In this document: piece after piece, positions 45,745-56,900 of the stretch
Numbering within the stretch: the stretch's first letter is position 1
How the letters are laid out: each line of letters starts with the position of its first letter
DNA from: Blastobasis lacticolella
Lineage: Eukaryota; Arthropoda; Insecta; Lepidoptera; Blastobasidae
NCBI GenBank assembly: GCA_905147135.1
Contig: LR990050.1
Span: forward strand, 19,652,001 to 19,716,000
DNA length: 64,000 nucleotides
Direction: 5' to 3'
Program-made: the position numbers and the translations under genes
Notes under the pieces: generated by a model
What the model was told of the DNA's origin: nothing
Databases searched by the model: none
Seen by the model: only the letters and a program-made list of their open reading frames with translations

Positions 45745-46192
45745 GTACTTTTCAATGACTTTTTCTGAGTTATTTAAGTACTTTGTGTAGCTGTGGGCCA
45801 ATCTAGGCAGGTTCCTCTGTTAACATTGTCACGGAGGCCAGATGGTAGTCGCTCGTCGATCCACTGCAATTACTTATAGGGTAATTACGTAACTTTGTTG
45901 CTAACAATTTTCTGATTTCAATTATTGAAATTGTTACTTTTGCGATTACGTATCATCGATTTCATGGGTTCAGTTGCTAACAAAGTTTCATTGCAATAAA
46001 CTGAAACTATTAAATCGATAATACGTGACCTCAAAAGTAACAATTTCAATCATTGAAATCAGAGAATTGTTGGCAACAGAGTCACTTAATTAGCCTACTG
46101 ATCTGCCAAATTTTGGATCATGGTCAAGGCGGACCCCGGGCCCTCGTTTGCGAGAGCACAACAGGGACATTAACGCCATCATAATTTAAATG
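45745..46192 (+). mobile_element. SINE T2 split by a MITE
   Basis: The diverged left part runs 45745-45876 (caatgactttttctgagtta, later tcacggaggccagatggtag, ccactgcaattac). The right part starts at 46098 (ctgatctgccaaattttgga) and ends at 46190. The two halves meet exactly in the SINE T2 consensus order. Confidence 0.75.
45877..46097. mobile_element. 221-bp MITE with about 80-bp terminal inverted repeats
   Basis: The left end begins tagggtaattacgtaacttt. The complement of the right end begins taggctaattaagtgactct. The similarity continues through about 80 bp (caacaattttctgatttcaa / caacaattctctgatttcaa). There is no coding capacity. It sits inside SINE T2, and the TA at each end could be a 2-bp target-site duplication. 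Confidence 0.8.
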
Positions 46193-46579
46193 GCGTAACC
46201 ACAAAAAAGCAAACCTTCTTAATTTTTAAGAACACCAAACTTACTACAGCTCCATCCACAGCGATCATACGTACAGAAAACGTCTATCGACCAGGCTGTG
46301 ACGTCAGAAATGAGTCAGGAGGGCAATCAGCCTCCCGATCAATCCCATATCACGAGATCACCTGCAAAAAGTAAAGGAAAGCTAATAAGTCCGCTCGCTC
46401 TTCCATGGCGAGGCGGAATTGGACCAATTCCCCCTTTTAAATTTCCCAATCGGTGTTCCTGAGCGATTTTTTCACGGAATTTCGCGCTTTCCTTTTGCCT
46501 GACCTCGTTCTTGTCGTTTTTTCAACGGCCACTGCAAGTTGTGTCTACGGCCGGTTTGATTCGCTTATAGTTTCGGGTT
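46193..46579. other. No gene recognised
   Basis: No repeat match is seen before the LINE coding segment begins. Confidence 0.4.
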
Positions 46580-47035
46580 TCGGGTGTGCGTCCCAATGCC
46601 GTTGGCGATGCGGGGTTGACCAGGTATTCCGCTGGACACAGAGTGCTTCAATAGTCTCGGGAGTCGATTGGTGTTCTACCGCTTGTACAACGGTGTTTGT
46701 TCTGAAGAACTGTTTGACATGATGCCTACAGCTGCGTTCTATCATCGCACCGCTCGCCACCGACAGGGAGTTCATCCTCACACCTTGGAGCCAAATTGGT
46801 CGCGAACTGTGCGGTTCCAAAGGAACTTTCTCCCAGGCACACTAAGGTTGTGGAATGAACTACCTGGAGAGGTTTTCCCTGGAGAGTACAACATGGAGTT
46901 CTTCAAGAAAGGTTTTTACGGGGTCGACAACGCGTGGGTGATGTCCCTGGTATTGCAAACGTCCATAGGCTGCGGTGACTGCTTACCATCAGGCAGGCCG
47001 TAAGCTTGTTTGCCACCTTGGTGGTATAAAAATAA
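46580..47035 (+). mobile_element. LINE (Jockey/CR1-like) ORF C-terminus plus tail
   Basis: Plus-strand coding reads R-L-V-F-Y-R-L-Y-N-G-V-C-S-E-E-L-F-D and later F-L-P-G-T-L-R-L-W-N-E-L-P-G-E-V-F-P and Y-N-M-E-F-F-K. These are the last conserved blocks of the LINE reverse-transcriptase protein. Directly after it comes the diverged tail core (gtccataggctgcggtgact, gcttaccatcaggcaggc), which ties the short tail repeats of this window to LINE ORFs. There is a frameshift upstream, so it is non-functional. Confidence 0.75.
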
Positions 47036-47761
47036 AATTGGTACCCTTGTGACGGTACGCCTTCTTTACAACAAATTCGCTTCCCGCCCTCTATATCTAA
47101 ATACGCTTAGATCTTTTAAACAGAATAATGAATGAATGAATGCACATGTTTTGTATCAATTGTGTATTTTATATATGTATAACAATGGTGTCTAAATTTT
47201 GACATGTAACAATGGTTATCAATAAATAAACTGAAACTGAAACTGATGTTCATGCGATTTTCAACTATATATTATATAGAGTGATTCAAGAGGAAGGTTT
47301 ATAAGCAAGAAAAAAAAGGTAGATAGGGGGAGGAGTACTACGGGTTCACTAGTTACTGTTATTTAAATAGTTTCGGGTAGCGAACAACGGTACTACGATT
47401 GATTTTTAACCTGCGACTACTATTGCACAATCGTCAAGACGTGCCGGCTCATAGGACAGTGTAGGGTGCTGTAGTTTCCTGGCAAAATATGCATTGTTAA
47501 AAGAGAGTTTTTGATACTATATATAAACATGTTACAAAGTTACACCTAGATCCAAGTCCTTTCTACAATTTTTATGAAATATTTTTTTCTAATCCGACTA
47601 CATTTTATAAGTTGGTGGACTTATTAACTTGAATTTATATTACTTTACAGTAATATTAATATAGCGTAGATGAAGAACAAAAAAAAGTATGTATTCATTT
47701 ACAGTTAACGGTTATTTAGATTTTAATAGTATAAAATAATCTAGACGTCAATAATCCCGGT
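47036..47761. repeat. Family S fragments in AT-rich DNA
   Basis: 47060-47115 (cgcttcccgccctctatatc) and 47275-47350 (gagtgattcaagaggaaggt) match parts of family S in reverse. 47215-47245 is a tail-like caataaataaactgaaactg run. The remainder is unassigned. Confidence 0.4.
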
Positions 47762-48018
47762 TATAAATAAATAATAATAAATAATAGTGGACAAATCCAC
47801 ACAGCGCCATCTAGCGCCAAAGTAAACAAAGCTTGAGTTATGGGTGCTAGATAACTGATAAACTACTTATATACTTTTAAATGAATAATTATTATACATA
47901 GAACACCCAGACCCGTAACAGAAATAAAAATTCATCATTTCAATTTCTGCCCGGCCGGAAATCGAACCCAGGACCTCTTGCGTGGCAGACATGTTGACCA
48001 CTGAACCACTCAGGTCGT
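47762..48018 (-). mobile_element. SINE T1, minus-strand full copy
   Basis: Complete from the (AAATA)n tail complement to the head complement (tgaaccactcaggtcgtc), directly followed by a SINE T2. Confidence 0.85.
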
Positions 48019-48021
48019 CAA

Positions 48022-48752
48022 ATGTGTACGTTATGCTTCGTGCACTAGGGCCTGGGGTTTGCCTTGACCATGATCCAGTATTTAACAGAACCGCTCATTA
48101 CAGATATATTACAGAAGAGTAGCTGCCGTAGTCTGATCTCCGTGACCCTGTCAACACGGGAACGACCCAAGATCGGATCATGGTTACAAATTCAGTCGCC
48201 TGAATGTGCAGGTTTCATCATTATTTTCTCTCACCATCAAAGCATCGGTTAGTTTTAAATTATGTAAGTAAGTAATAGTGTAAGTTTAAGAGAGGTAGGG
48301 CATAGCGGGGTATCTCGTTCGAATTGGAGCCGCCCGACTGGGGAAGTACCTCCACCTTACAGAATATTGCAGCTAAATAATACTCTTTTAAATAGTATTG
48401 TGTTTCTGCCGGTGAGTAAGGTTTCCAGTGCTCCATGGGGTGGGGATTTGGGGAACCGTGGCTTTGGCAGTGGAGTGGCATTTGCCTTTTGCTGCCAGAG
48501 CAACGTGTTATAGAGGTGGGCAACGCATTAGCGATACTCTTGGTGTTGCTAATATCTATAGGCAGTGGTGACCACTTTAAATCAGGTGGCCCGCTTGCCT
48601 GTTTGCCTACCGTATGACACAAAAAAAAATAAAAAAAAGTAGATAAAAAGGTCATTGGTAGGTACATGTCGGTACTGGGGATCGAACTCGAGCGGTACCT
48701 CTCGCCTACCAGTCGGACTCGCTAGCCATACCAATTAGGCCAATCGACGCTT
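48022..48752 (-). mobile_element. SINE T2 split by LINE-B
   Basis: The SINE parts are about 48022-48268 and 48640-48752. The second part includes the head, with the B-box complement ggatcgaactcgag and the A-box complement ccaattaggccaatcgacgc. Confidence 0.75.
48285..48632 (+). repeat. LINE-B nested in SINE T2
   Basis: About 345 bp from ggcatagcggggtatctcgt to poly-A. It is nearly identical by eye to the minus-strand copy at 18836-19185. Confidence 0.8.
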
Positions 48753-49450
48753 TTATATTTTACACGGCACCTAAATAAAAACCGAAAAAAAATGCTCTCG
48801 ATTTCACAAAGCACTAGTCGGCAGTTAATAATGCAGATGGACCTGGGCCTCGAGTCCGCTAGTTTATTCCCCGATTGAATTGTAATTGGCTTGCAGTTGG
48901 CAGTTTTAATAGAAGTAGAATACCAAAATCGCGTGAAACTGCCACTGAGCTGCGATGGCGATCCAATTTTTTTATATTCCACTAATGTGACAAACAAGCT
49001 TAAAATTGAGTCGAGCCATTAGTAACAGTAGCAGAAAACCAAAAACGTGTCAAACTGCATTGAGCTGCGATTACGATCCAATCACAATTAAATCACACCA
49101 TTAGTAAATTAGCGGACTTGAAGCCCAACTTCACACGCGACATCGGCCAGCTTTACATTTAGTAACACGCGTGCAAAAGAGATGACAGTCTACGAAGCCT
49201 ACGTCGACATAACTATGTACTCAAAAACATACTAATTACTCCGCAAATATGTAAGCAAAAAACGAAGCGGGCTGAGCGTGCGCAACGCCGACAGTATTAG
49301 AATAATTGATTAACAAAACGCAAAAAAGAATACATGCCGATTCAGCGTTTCATAGGTACAGGATGGTGTTACAGGAAGCTTTCTTCCTATAACTGTTGAA
49401 TCGTTTTCGGTATGCCATGTACATTACGCCGTTGTAGTAACTAATGGGTA
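48753..49450. other. No gene; local tandem duplication
   Basis: 48915-48966 and 49027-49081 share ccaaaatcgcgtgaaactgc / ccaaaaacgtgtcaaactgc and gagctgcgatggcgatccaa / gagctgcgattacgatccaa. This is a period of about 112 bp, present twice. Confidence 0.6.
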
Positions 49451-50342
49451 CTTTATCTTTTAATAGGTACATAGTTTAAAACAAAGTAGCTTCCCGCCGT
49501 CTGTCAATATGTATCTATGTACGCTTAAATCTTCTAAACTACTCAACGGACTTTAATACTGTTTCCAACAATAGATAGAGTGATTCAAGAGAAAGGTTTA
49601 CAGGGAAGGCCAACACGCTAACGACATCGCGGCGAGCTAATAGATCATAATTTATCTCAAAATTAAATGTGGTTACCGCGGGAATGGGTACGGAGCGTTA
49701 CAACCGAATTTTCGCGAACGAACCCGCGGACAATAACAAATCTCAAACCAACACCGTCTCTCCGAACGAACCTATCATCAACGTATTCATTCAAACATTA
49801 CGGTTGTTCGCAAACGTTCATAACTCCCCGATATTACGGCGAAATCTCGGGGATATTCATTCATAGACAAGCGGGAAGATAAAAATACGCTCTAGAAAGG
49901 CGCACAATCCATCCTCGGTATAATGGAGTTGTTAAAGACAATATGCTGGGAAACATATTGGATGCAGCTCGACGAATGTGTAAGCGAGCGAGCGACGACT
50001 GTGTCGAGGTCGGGGCATACCTGGAGCCTGAAAATCTGGAAATCGAGGTGCGAAGAAGTCAGGCTTGAATACTGACAATCGATAGTATTATTATTTGGTG
50101 TCTCCATTTTTGGATCTCGGGATCAATGATAAATTGGCCCGGTTTAATGATTGCCACGGGCCAAAGCCAAGTGACAGTCATGTTATGATGAATGTTCGGG
50201 TTGCAAAAACTTCCTTACTATTCGGCAGGTATTTAAGATTACCGCCTTTTGCAACAGTTTGTACGTTTGTCGTGGAAGATCTAGTCTTAGCAGTGATTGG
50301 TGCAAATGTGTGGGAATGATGCCAGTAGTATTATATTATTAT
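49451..50342. other. Family S fragment, otherwise unassigned
   Basis: 49480-49600 carries family S parts (gtagcttcccgccgtctgtc, gagtgattcaagagaaaggt). The remainder, to 50342, has overlapping frames of 65-74 codons but no domain. Confidence 0.4.
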
Positions 50343-50344
50343 TA

Positions 50345-50745
50345 TTATTTATTATTTAAAAATTTATTGCACAATAATACAATTGGCGGACTTAAAGCCA
50401 TTAAGGTTAAGGTTATTAATAGTCATCTTGGCGTCAATGTTCTAGTTAGGTATATTTTCGCGAGATTCCGGTGTCTGCTTTAACTATGATCCAGAATTGG
50501 ATGACCAGGTAATTACAAGTTGGCTGCCGCGACCATGTTAACCCTACCAGATTGGAACATGGTTACATGTTCACGATATTTTCCATCACCGTAAGAGCAT
50601 CAGTTATTGGTCAACTCTTGATCAACTTGGTCAGTTGAACATAACACAGAAAAAGTTACATTTAATGGCGACGCTTGTGTTCGATCGTGATACCTCTCGC
50701 ATACGAGTCCGACGCTCTTGCTACTATTCGATGAGTAAGAACCTC
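50345..50745 (-). mobile_element. Family-D tail followed by diverged SINE T2
   Basis: 50345-50415 is a family-D tail (tttattgcacaataatacaa, ggcggacttaaagccatt). 50430-50745 is SINE T2 with all blocks present but heavily mutated (tcatcttggcgtcaatgttc ... gcatacgagtccgacgctct). Confidence 0.65.
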
Positions 50746-51544
50746 AAATGATGAGAATTTATGATCACCTCGAAGATGTTGCATCTTTGCCTAAGAGATA
50801 CATGAGTGATTTGCCATAATCTCCATGATTAGCTTAGAAGTGTTAAAAAACAAAGACAAAGCGCTTTGAACAAGCAAAGACAAAGCTACCATTTCCCTGT
50901 AGCTAGATCATTGGACGCCTTTCATTCATACGGCTGACAAACAGGTCACTGCTTCCTAAAATCTTGCTTTGTACCCTTATTGGCTTGCCTGATTGTTGCC
51001 TTGTCCGACACTCCTACAAAAACGGGTTGGTCTTGGTGCTTCGGGTTACTTTGACAGACCTACATGCTTAGTCATTATCATCATCGTAATAAATCTCAGC
51101 TTCTTCCAGAGTCCGCTTTCCTACTTCCTCTCCATTTTAACCGGTCTTTGCGACCCTCGTGTCGTAAGGCTTTGTCTCTGCGACCCGACTCAGCGATGTC
51201 TATTCATAGCTTCTTTTAGCCCTCTTCTGATACCAGCAGGCGCATATCCCTGGGGCTCACGAAATACGTGACCAAACCTAGTTTGTAGTAAAAGAAAGCT
51301 GCATGCACCCGGTGCATCCCCGGCTTCGCTCGGCGATAAATCCGTAGCTACATCTGGGCAGGGGCCCCGTTCAATTTTATTACTATTCTCTCTCCGGCGA
51401 CTTATTCGATTCGCCGTCAAAGCAAGGAGCCCTCGGTTACATTATCGCGTGCCTCTGGCGCGCTTTATCGGCACCTTTGAGCACCGCGTGGATTCAATAT
51501 GGGAGTTCAGTTTTAGAAAACGATTTTTATTCAAACGTAGGTAT
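50746..51544. other. RTE-like-2 fragment and unassigned DNA
   Basis: 51070-51250 is a minus-strand RTE-like-2 tail (tcttccagagtccgctttcc, ccctcgtgtcgtaaggcttt, tgataccagcaggcgcatat). The rest is unassigned. Confidence 0.45.
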
Positions 51545-51900
51545 GTGTGGCCTGGTGATTCAGGGGTCTGACTCGTAAGCGAAAGGTGTCGGGTTTGACC
51601 TCTAGTGCCGCCATGTACCTACCGATAACTCTTTTCTGAGTTTAGTACATTAGTTGAATACTAAACGATGCTAGTAAAAGCCGAGAGTATAAGGCGAGGG
51701 AAAACATCATGATGAAACCTGCACAGGTGGCGAGTGCGTAACCATAATTCAATCTGGCCTGGTTTCCCTGTCAATAGGGTCACGGAAGACAGGTGGCAGT
51801 CGCTCCACTGTAGTTACATCTGACAAATCCAGGATGATGATCATAGTTGACCCCAGGCCCTTGTGCGCGAGAGCATAACATTAACGCCAAAATTATAATT
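51545..51900 (+). mobile_element. SINE T2, full length (reference copy)
   Basis: A complete plus-strand SINE T2. The tRNA-like head has A-box-like gtggcctggtgattca and B-box-like gggtttgacctct. The body blocks follow: atgtacctaccgataactct, gagggaaaacatcatgatga, aacctgcacag, ggtcacggaagacaggtggc, ccaggatgatgatcata. The 3' end is ttaacgccaaaattataatt. It is probably mobilised in trans by a LINE. It is not a tRNA gene, since the anticodon arm and acceptor are not preserved. Confidence 0.8.
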
Positions 51901-51954
51901 TTATGTGTGATAGACAAAGAATAAAAAAAAACCGAGCCAGTCTTCCTCTCGGTG

Positions 51955-52115
51955 TATTAAGAACGGTAAGGAAGGGTTTAGGAAAGGTTTCTAGGGGATC
52001 CTTAAACGACGAGCATGTAGGAAAAGTTGATGAATGTGGAAGAATTGAGAGAGGTTTGTAGCAAGTGGATCATTGTGATCTCTGTTTACAGGAAAAGGCA
52101 TGCCGTTACATATAT
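51955..52115 (+). repeat. LINE-type tail fragment
   Basis: gaatgtggaagaattgagag, aggtttgtagcaagtgg and gtttacaggaaaaggcatgc match the layout of 62600-62760 (gaatgtggaagaggcaaaag ... atgaaggcgtgcgtatgt). Confidence 0.45.
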
Positions 52116-52229
52116 CGGTAGAAAATAATGCACATCGGCTTCTTTGGCTTTGTAGATCGTCGTCTCTGTGGTATGCGTGTGAGTTAATACGAAGCCGAAA
52201 CTAGTCGATATGCAGTATTCACCGCCTTG

Positions 52230-52440
52230 CATGTATTGAAATGGTTTGGTGTCTGAACCAGCCGGTACCAGGAAAGCGGCCCCGTGGGCGACCAAAGAAG
52301 CGATAGATTGACATCGCTCAGATTCGAGAGCCAACGGCCTACGACGCGAGGATGCAGAAGACCGGGAAAAGTGAAGAAGATTGAGTCGGAAACCGGACTC
52401 TGGTAGAAGCCAGATAAACGCTAGGATGATGATGATGTTA
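52230..52440 (+). repeat. RTE-like-2 3' end
   Basis: Reads gaaagcggccccgtgggcga, tcgagagccaacggcctacg, aagaccgggaaaagtgaaga and ends with gatgatgatg. Related copies are at 15425-15500, 51070-51250, 54800-54980 and 57265-57420. Confidence 0.6.
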
Positions 52441-52599
52441 TATTGAAATTGTTTGCTTTTCGAGAAAAATCTCCACCCCACATGAGCAAGTCACCTTTCA
52501 GGATTCTGCAACTGTAACTTGGTTTGTTCTGCTCTTTGTTTTAATACCACTAAGATATAGGCTATAAAATTATAAAATATGTAGCTTTATAGTCAATAG

Positions 52600-53020
52600 T
52601 CATAATAGTTTTACACAATTTGGGTTTACAAAACTCTTATGGACGTCTTAGAAAACAAAATACATTTATGAAAAGTTGGGCGGCGGGCCGTGGCATCGTC
52701 GACCCGGTAATTCGTTTACAACAGAACCACCACGTCACTTTCCGCCATCGGGGGACGCGATCGGGGCGAGCGCTTCATCCTTATGTCGTTGATCTTCCAG
52801 CTATCCGCACGAGCCGCCTTGGCTCGGCTTTTATAATGCGTACGGCTCAGGAGTGGAATGCGTTGCCTGCGAATGTGTTTCCTGATCAATATAATCTGGA
52901 TGCCTTCAAGGCTAGAGTGAATAGGCTGTTCCTAGACAGGCATGCTCCGTCATCGGCCGCATCGTCACTTACCACTAGGAGAGGTGACGGTGACATGCCT
53001 GACTAGACAAGAGGTAAAAA
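52600..53020 (+). mobile_element. LINE ORF C-terminus, second subtype
   Basis: The plus-strand frame encodes L-H-P-Y-V-V-D-L-P-A-I-R-T-S-R, then M-R-T-A-Q-E-W-N-A-L-P-A-N-V-F-P and D-Q-Y-N-L-D-A-F-K-A-R-V-N-R-L-F. This is the same C-terminal architecture as the 46580 element but a different subfamily, ending in a stop at 53004-53006. The minus-strand fragment at 54235-54725 belongs to the same subtype. Confidence 0.75.
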
Positions 53021-53164
53021 AAAACTTCCCTCTAGTCTAGTCTAATTTAATAAACGTAGTTCACGGTGATAAGCACTAAATAATATAAGCCAGAGAAAGC
53101 CAATATTTTGCATATTTAATCAAATACTAGCAACAAACAATAACATACAACCAATAACAACAAA

Positions 53165-53425
53165 CAATCATCACCATCACAGCCCGTAACAGCCCACTGC
53201 AGACCTTAGGGCCTCTCCCACGAAAGGGGAGGTTATTGCCATAATCTCCACGCTTGGCAGGCGGGATGGAGATCGCAGTGTTTAAATATAACAAAGGAAA
53301 ATACTGCTGCCCATTTTTCAGACTATGGAGACTCTTGATCTTTTGCCTCGAAAACATAAGTCGCCTTGTACGACACCCATGAGTGTAAGGGGTTGGTGCT
53401 ATTATACTGTGCCGGGCACCACACG
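53165..53425 (-). repeat. RTE-like-3 3' end
   Basis: Minus-strand copy complete from tcatcaccatcacagcccgt to tgccgggcaccacacggc. Confidence 0.75.
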
Positions 53426-53943
53426 GCCCTCAACAAACAACAAATAGATAGTAGAAATAACGTTAAATGTTGTTACTACTACAAGTTGAGATGAAGACTA
53501 AGTTCTCCAATGCCTTCGATATGCCTCATACGGCTGCAAAATCAAATTGCTAAAATAACTTCGAACATAAAATTGAACACTAAAATTTATATGGATAATT
53601 TTATTTTTCTTGTTTCACCAACATTGTGAAGGAACGATTATGTAATGTGTTTGTAGGGACGTTTTTATAATATAGCAACAAAATGGCGCGAATAATAAAT
53701 ATACATTTAGTTTCATTCGTAGGTAAAAAAGGCTTAAGATGTCTTTGAGTGAAGTGTACCATCATGTACTTGCCAAATATTCGTGTTTGTACCCATCATT
53801 GCAACTATAAAAAAAATTATATCTAATTTTTTACGTTATACATTGGGTGTCTAGGAATTATAACGATTATTTTTTAAATTGTAATTAAAAAACTTAACCC
53901 TTCTGTCGCAATCAAGTAAAAAAATAAAAATAACAAAAGTACA
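53426..53943. other. Upstream region of the serpin gene
   Basis: AT-rich with no repeat match. I see no convincing TATA box or upstream coding exon. The region immediately before the ATG is very A-rich. Confidence 0.4.
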
Positions 53944-56900
53944 ATGATGAGTACAGTACAACAGGATGTAACGAATAATTCAAATTCAACGTCCATTATT
54001 ATCTTTTCAGTTATTCTATCAGAACAGTACATAAAGGCAATTGGTTTATTTAAACATCAAATACCTGAAATTAAAACAAAAGATGTTCAGTACAATATTA
54101 CTAATGATTTAGAGAACTATTTAGCCATCGTGAGTACCATAATTAGTTGTTAATCCTATATCACATTACACTTTTGGGAACAATCATTCTTTTTCATTCC
54201 ATTTCAAGGTCATTTTTTTAACAAAATATATATGCAATTGACCGCCATCTCACCTGGTGGTAAGAGACGATGCGGCCGAGGATGGAGCAGTCTACGAACA
54301 GTCTCTCCTTGAAGGCGTCCAGATTATAATGATCAGCGAACACACTCGCAGGAAATGGGTACCATTACCTAGCCCTACGAATTATAAAGGTTGAACTTAA
54401 GCGGCTAGTGCAGATAGCTGGAAGATCCACGACACAAGGATAAAACGTCTGCCGGGATCGCGTTTCCCAATTGGGAACAGAGGCCAGCGGAATGAGGTCT
54501 TGCAACTATTTCGCAGAATCTCCGAAACGCAATCTGTATAGGACCGACATACGCGCAACCCTACGCCGATACTCGAGGCTCTGCAACTTAGTATCAATCA
54601 AATGTAGGTCACAAAGTCATCCATTTCGCACGTTTTTTACCGAATCCAAAGCGGCCAGTTCGTATTTGGCTGATTCATCCCAGAGTTGGCAGCAGTACTC
54701 TATGCGGGATCGGACTTGTGCTTGATATAACTGAAGCAACTGCTTTTAAACCTGACCTACAAGAGGATACCTATAAAGTTTTAGAAATTCGTAGGTAGGT
54801 ACCTAAACGTGATTGTGTTAGGATAGAGGTCCTGCGGGAGAACCATGAAGTTATGGATTGTCGAATTCGAGAGCCAAAGGCTTATGAGGTGAGGATACTG
54901 AATACCGGGCGAAATGGTGAAGAAAGATAATGAAAGCGGACCATGGATTAGATTGGCCGCCCAAATGATGATAATTTGAAAAGTTGTTTTTGGTACAGAT
55001 ATAGTTCAGTGGACAAAATTATGGAAATAATACAAGCTCCACAAAGCAGAAATCCGTGAACCGATGATCGAGTTTTTGGAAGTTTATTACTCTGTCACCC
55101 AAAAAATACACTTAACTTGATTTTAGGAAACTTTTCAGGGTTCATTCTCCTGGTCTTACCTCACTAGATGGAATTGGCACAAAATGAATCTTTCTAAGAA
55201 GACTCAGCGTGGGTAGACCTCCCACAAGGTGAACCGACGATATGGTAAAGATTGCAGGCACCAGCTGGATGCGGAAGACACAAAACCGGCATTTGTGGAG
55301 ATCTCTGGGGGAGGCCTATGTCCAGCAGTGGGCGTCTTTTGGCTGATTTGATGATGATGATGAATATCTTTAGAATGTATATCTCTAGCTAAAATTTATC
55401 TCGTATCGAAACTTTGGATAATCCGAAATTGCTTGTAAAGGGTACTTAGGCAGGAATATTTCTTATCGTGTAATTGATAATTATTAAAAAATAGCATTTA
55501 CGACACTTTTCAGAATACATTGCGGAGTCGGTTCGGACGTAACACTGTCGTTTCACCGCTGGCAGCAAAATTGTCATTATGCGTCCTAGCCAAACACGCC
55601 ACAGGAGCTTCCAAGGCAGAGCTCATGGCGTCTTTGGGCTTGAGAAACGAGTCTGTTGTAATTATCAAACAATTTACATTTCCTATAATTAAGGTATCTC
55701 AGCGAGAAGGCAACGAACGACTTTGAGTTGTGCTCTCGCGCACGAGGGCCCGGGGTCCGTCATCTACCTTGAACATGATCCAGGATTTGGCAGGTCAGGT
55801 AATTACAGTAGAGCGATTGCCATCTGATTTCCATGACTCTGCTACCAGGGGAACCTGACCAGATTGGATCATGGTTACACATTCAGTCGCCTGAATGTGC
55901 AGGTTTCATCACAATGTTTTCCCTCACCGTGAGAGCATCGGTTAGTATTCAACTAATATACATAACTCAGAAAACAGTCATTGGTACATGGCCGGAGCGG
56001 GATTCGAACCTGGGACCTCAGGCTTACGAGTGGGATACACCGCCCGGCCACCGACGCTCTAATGAGTGCAGTGTAGTGATAGCAGGAAATTTGCAGGTTA
56101 AAGTAACCAGGTAGTTTATAAGGTTTCTTTATATCGCTACACATTGTTTCAGAAATGGATCAGATTTATTCCTTATACTAACAAAAAGTATATCGTTTTT
56201 CTCAGGCAAAAAATTGTTATCTAGACGTCAGAACCTCTTTAAGGTCTGTAATGGAAGCAGACCTAATTCTTTTCAACAACATCTTTGTACACTCAAAGTA
56301 CAGGCTCCAGCTACCCTTTAGCAATACGTCGGTGCCATCCTCTGGAGTGCAAGTCACAAAAGTGGGTTTTGAGTATCCCAAACAGGCCATGGAATATATA
56401 AACCGGTGGGTAAGTGCACATTTACCTGAATCTGTAATACTACATTACTCTCTTTCAACCGTGACTTACTTTCATTTGACCGAACACAATTTCAGGGAGA
56501 GTCAGTGACATACAAACGTGTACAGGACATATTAAACCCATCAGATGTTTCCACTGCGTCACAGATGGTTGTTGTGAACGCAGCCTATTTTAAAGTAAGT
56601 GCTGGTAACTGAATATTTATACTGGTACTGGTTGTTGTTGTAATATGTTTCAATAGAAAATACTGTAATGACCGTGAGGCGCTATCCTAATTGGCAACTG
56701 TCACCGACGTCCATCGACCTCACAACCGCCCGTCGCGATCTATATTATAACATTAATTTAGTTGATTTGTTCAATTTAAACTTAGTTTTTAAAAATTGCA
56801 TTTTACTAACCATTTATTTATTTAATCATTTTCAGGCGTCGTGGGAGTTCCCTTTCAACCTTTTGTATTCTAAAATGGAAAAATTCTTTGTTTCTGAAAA

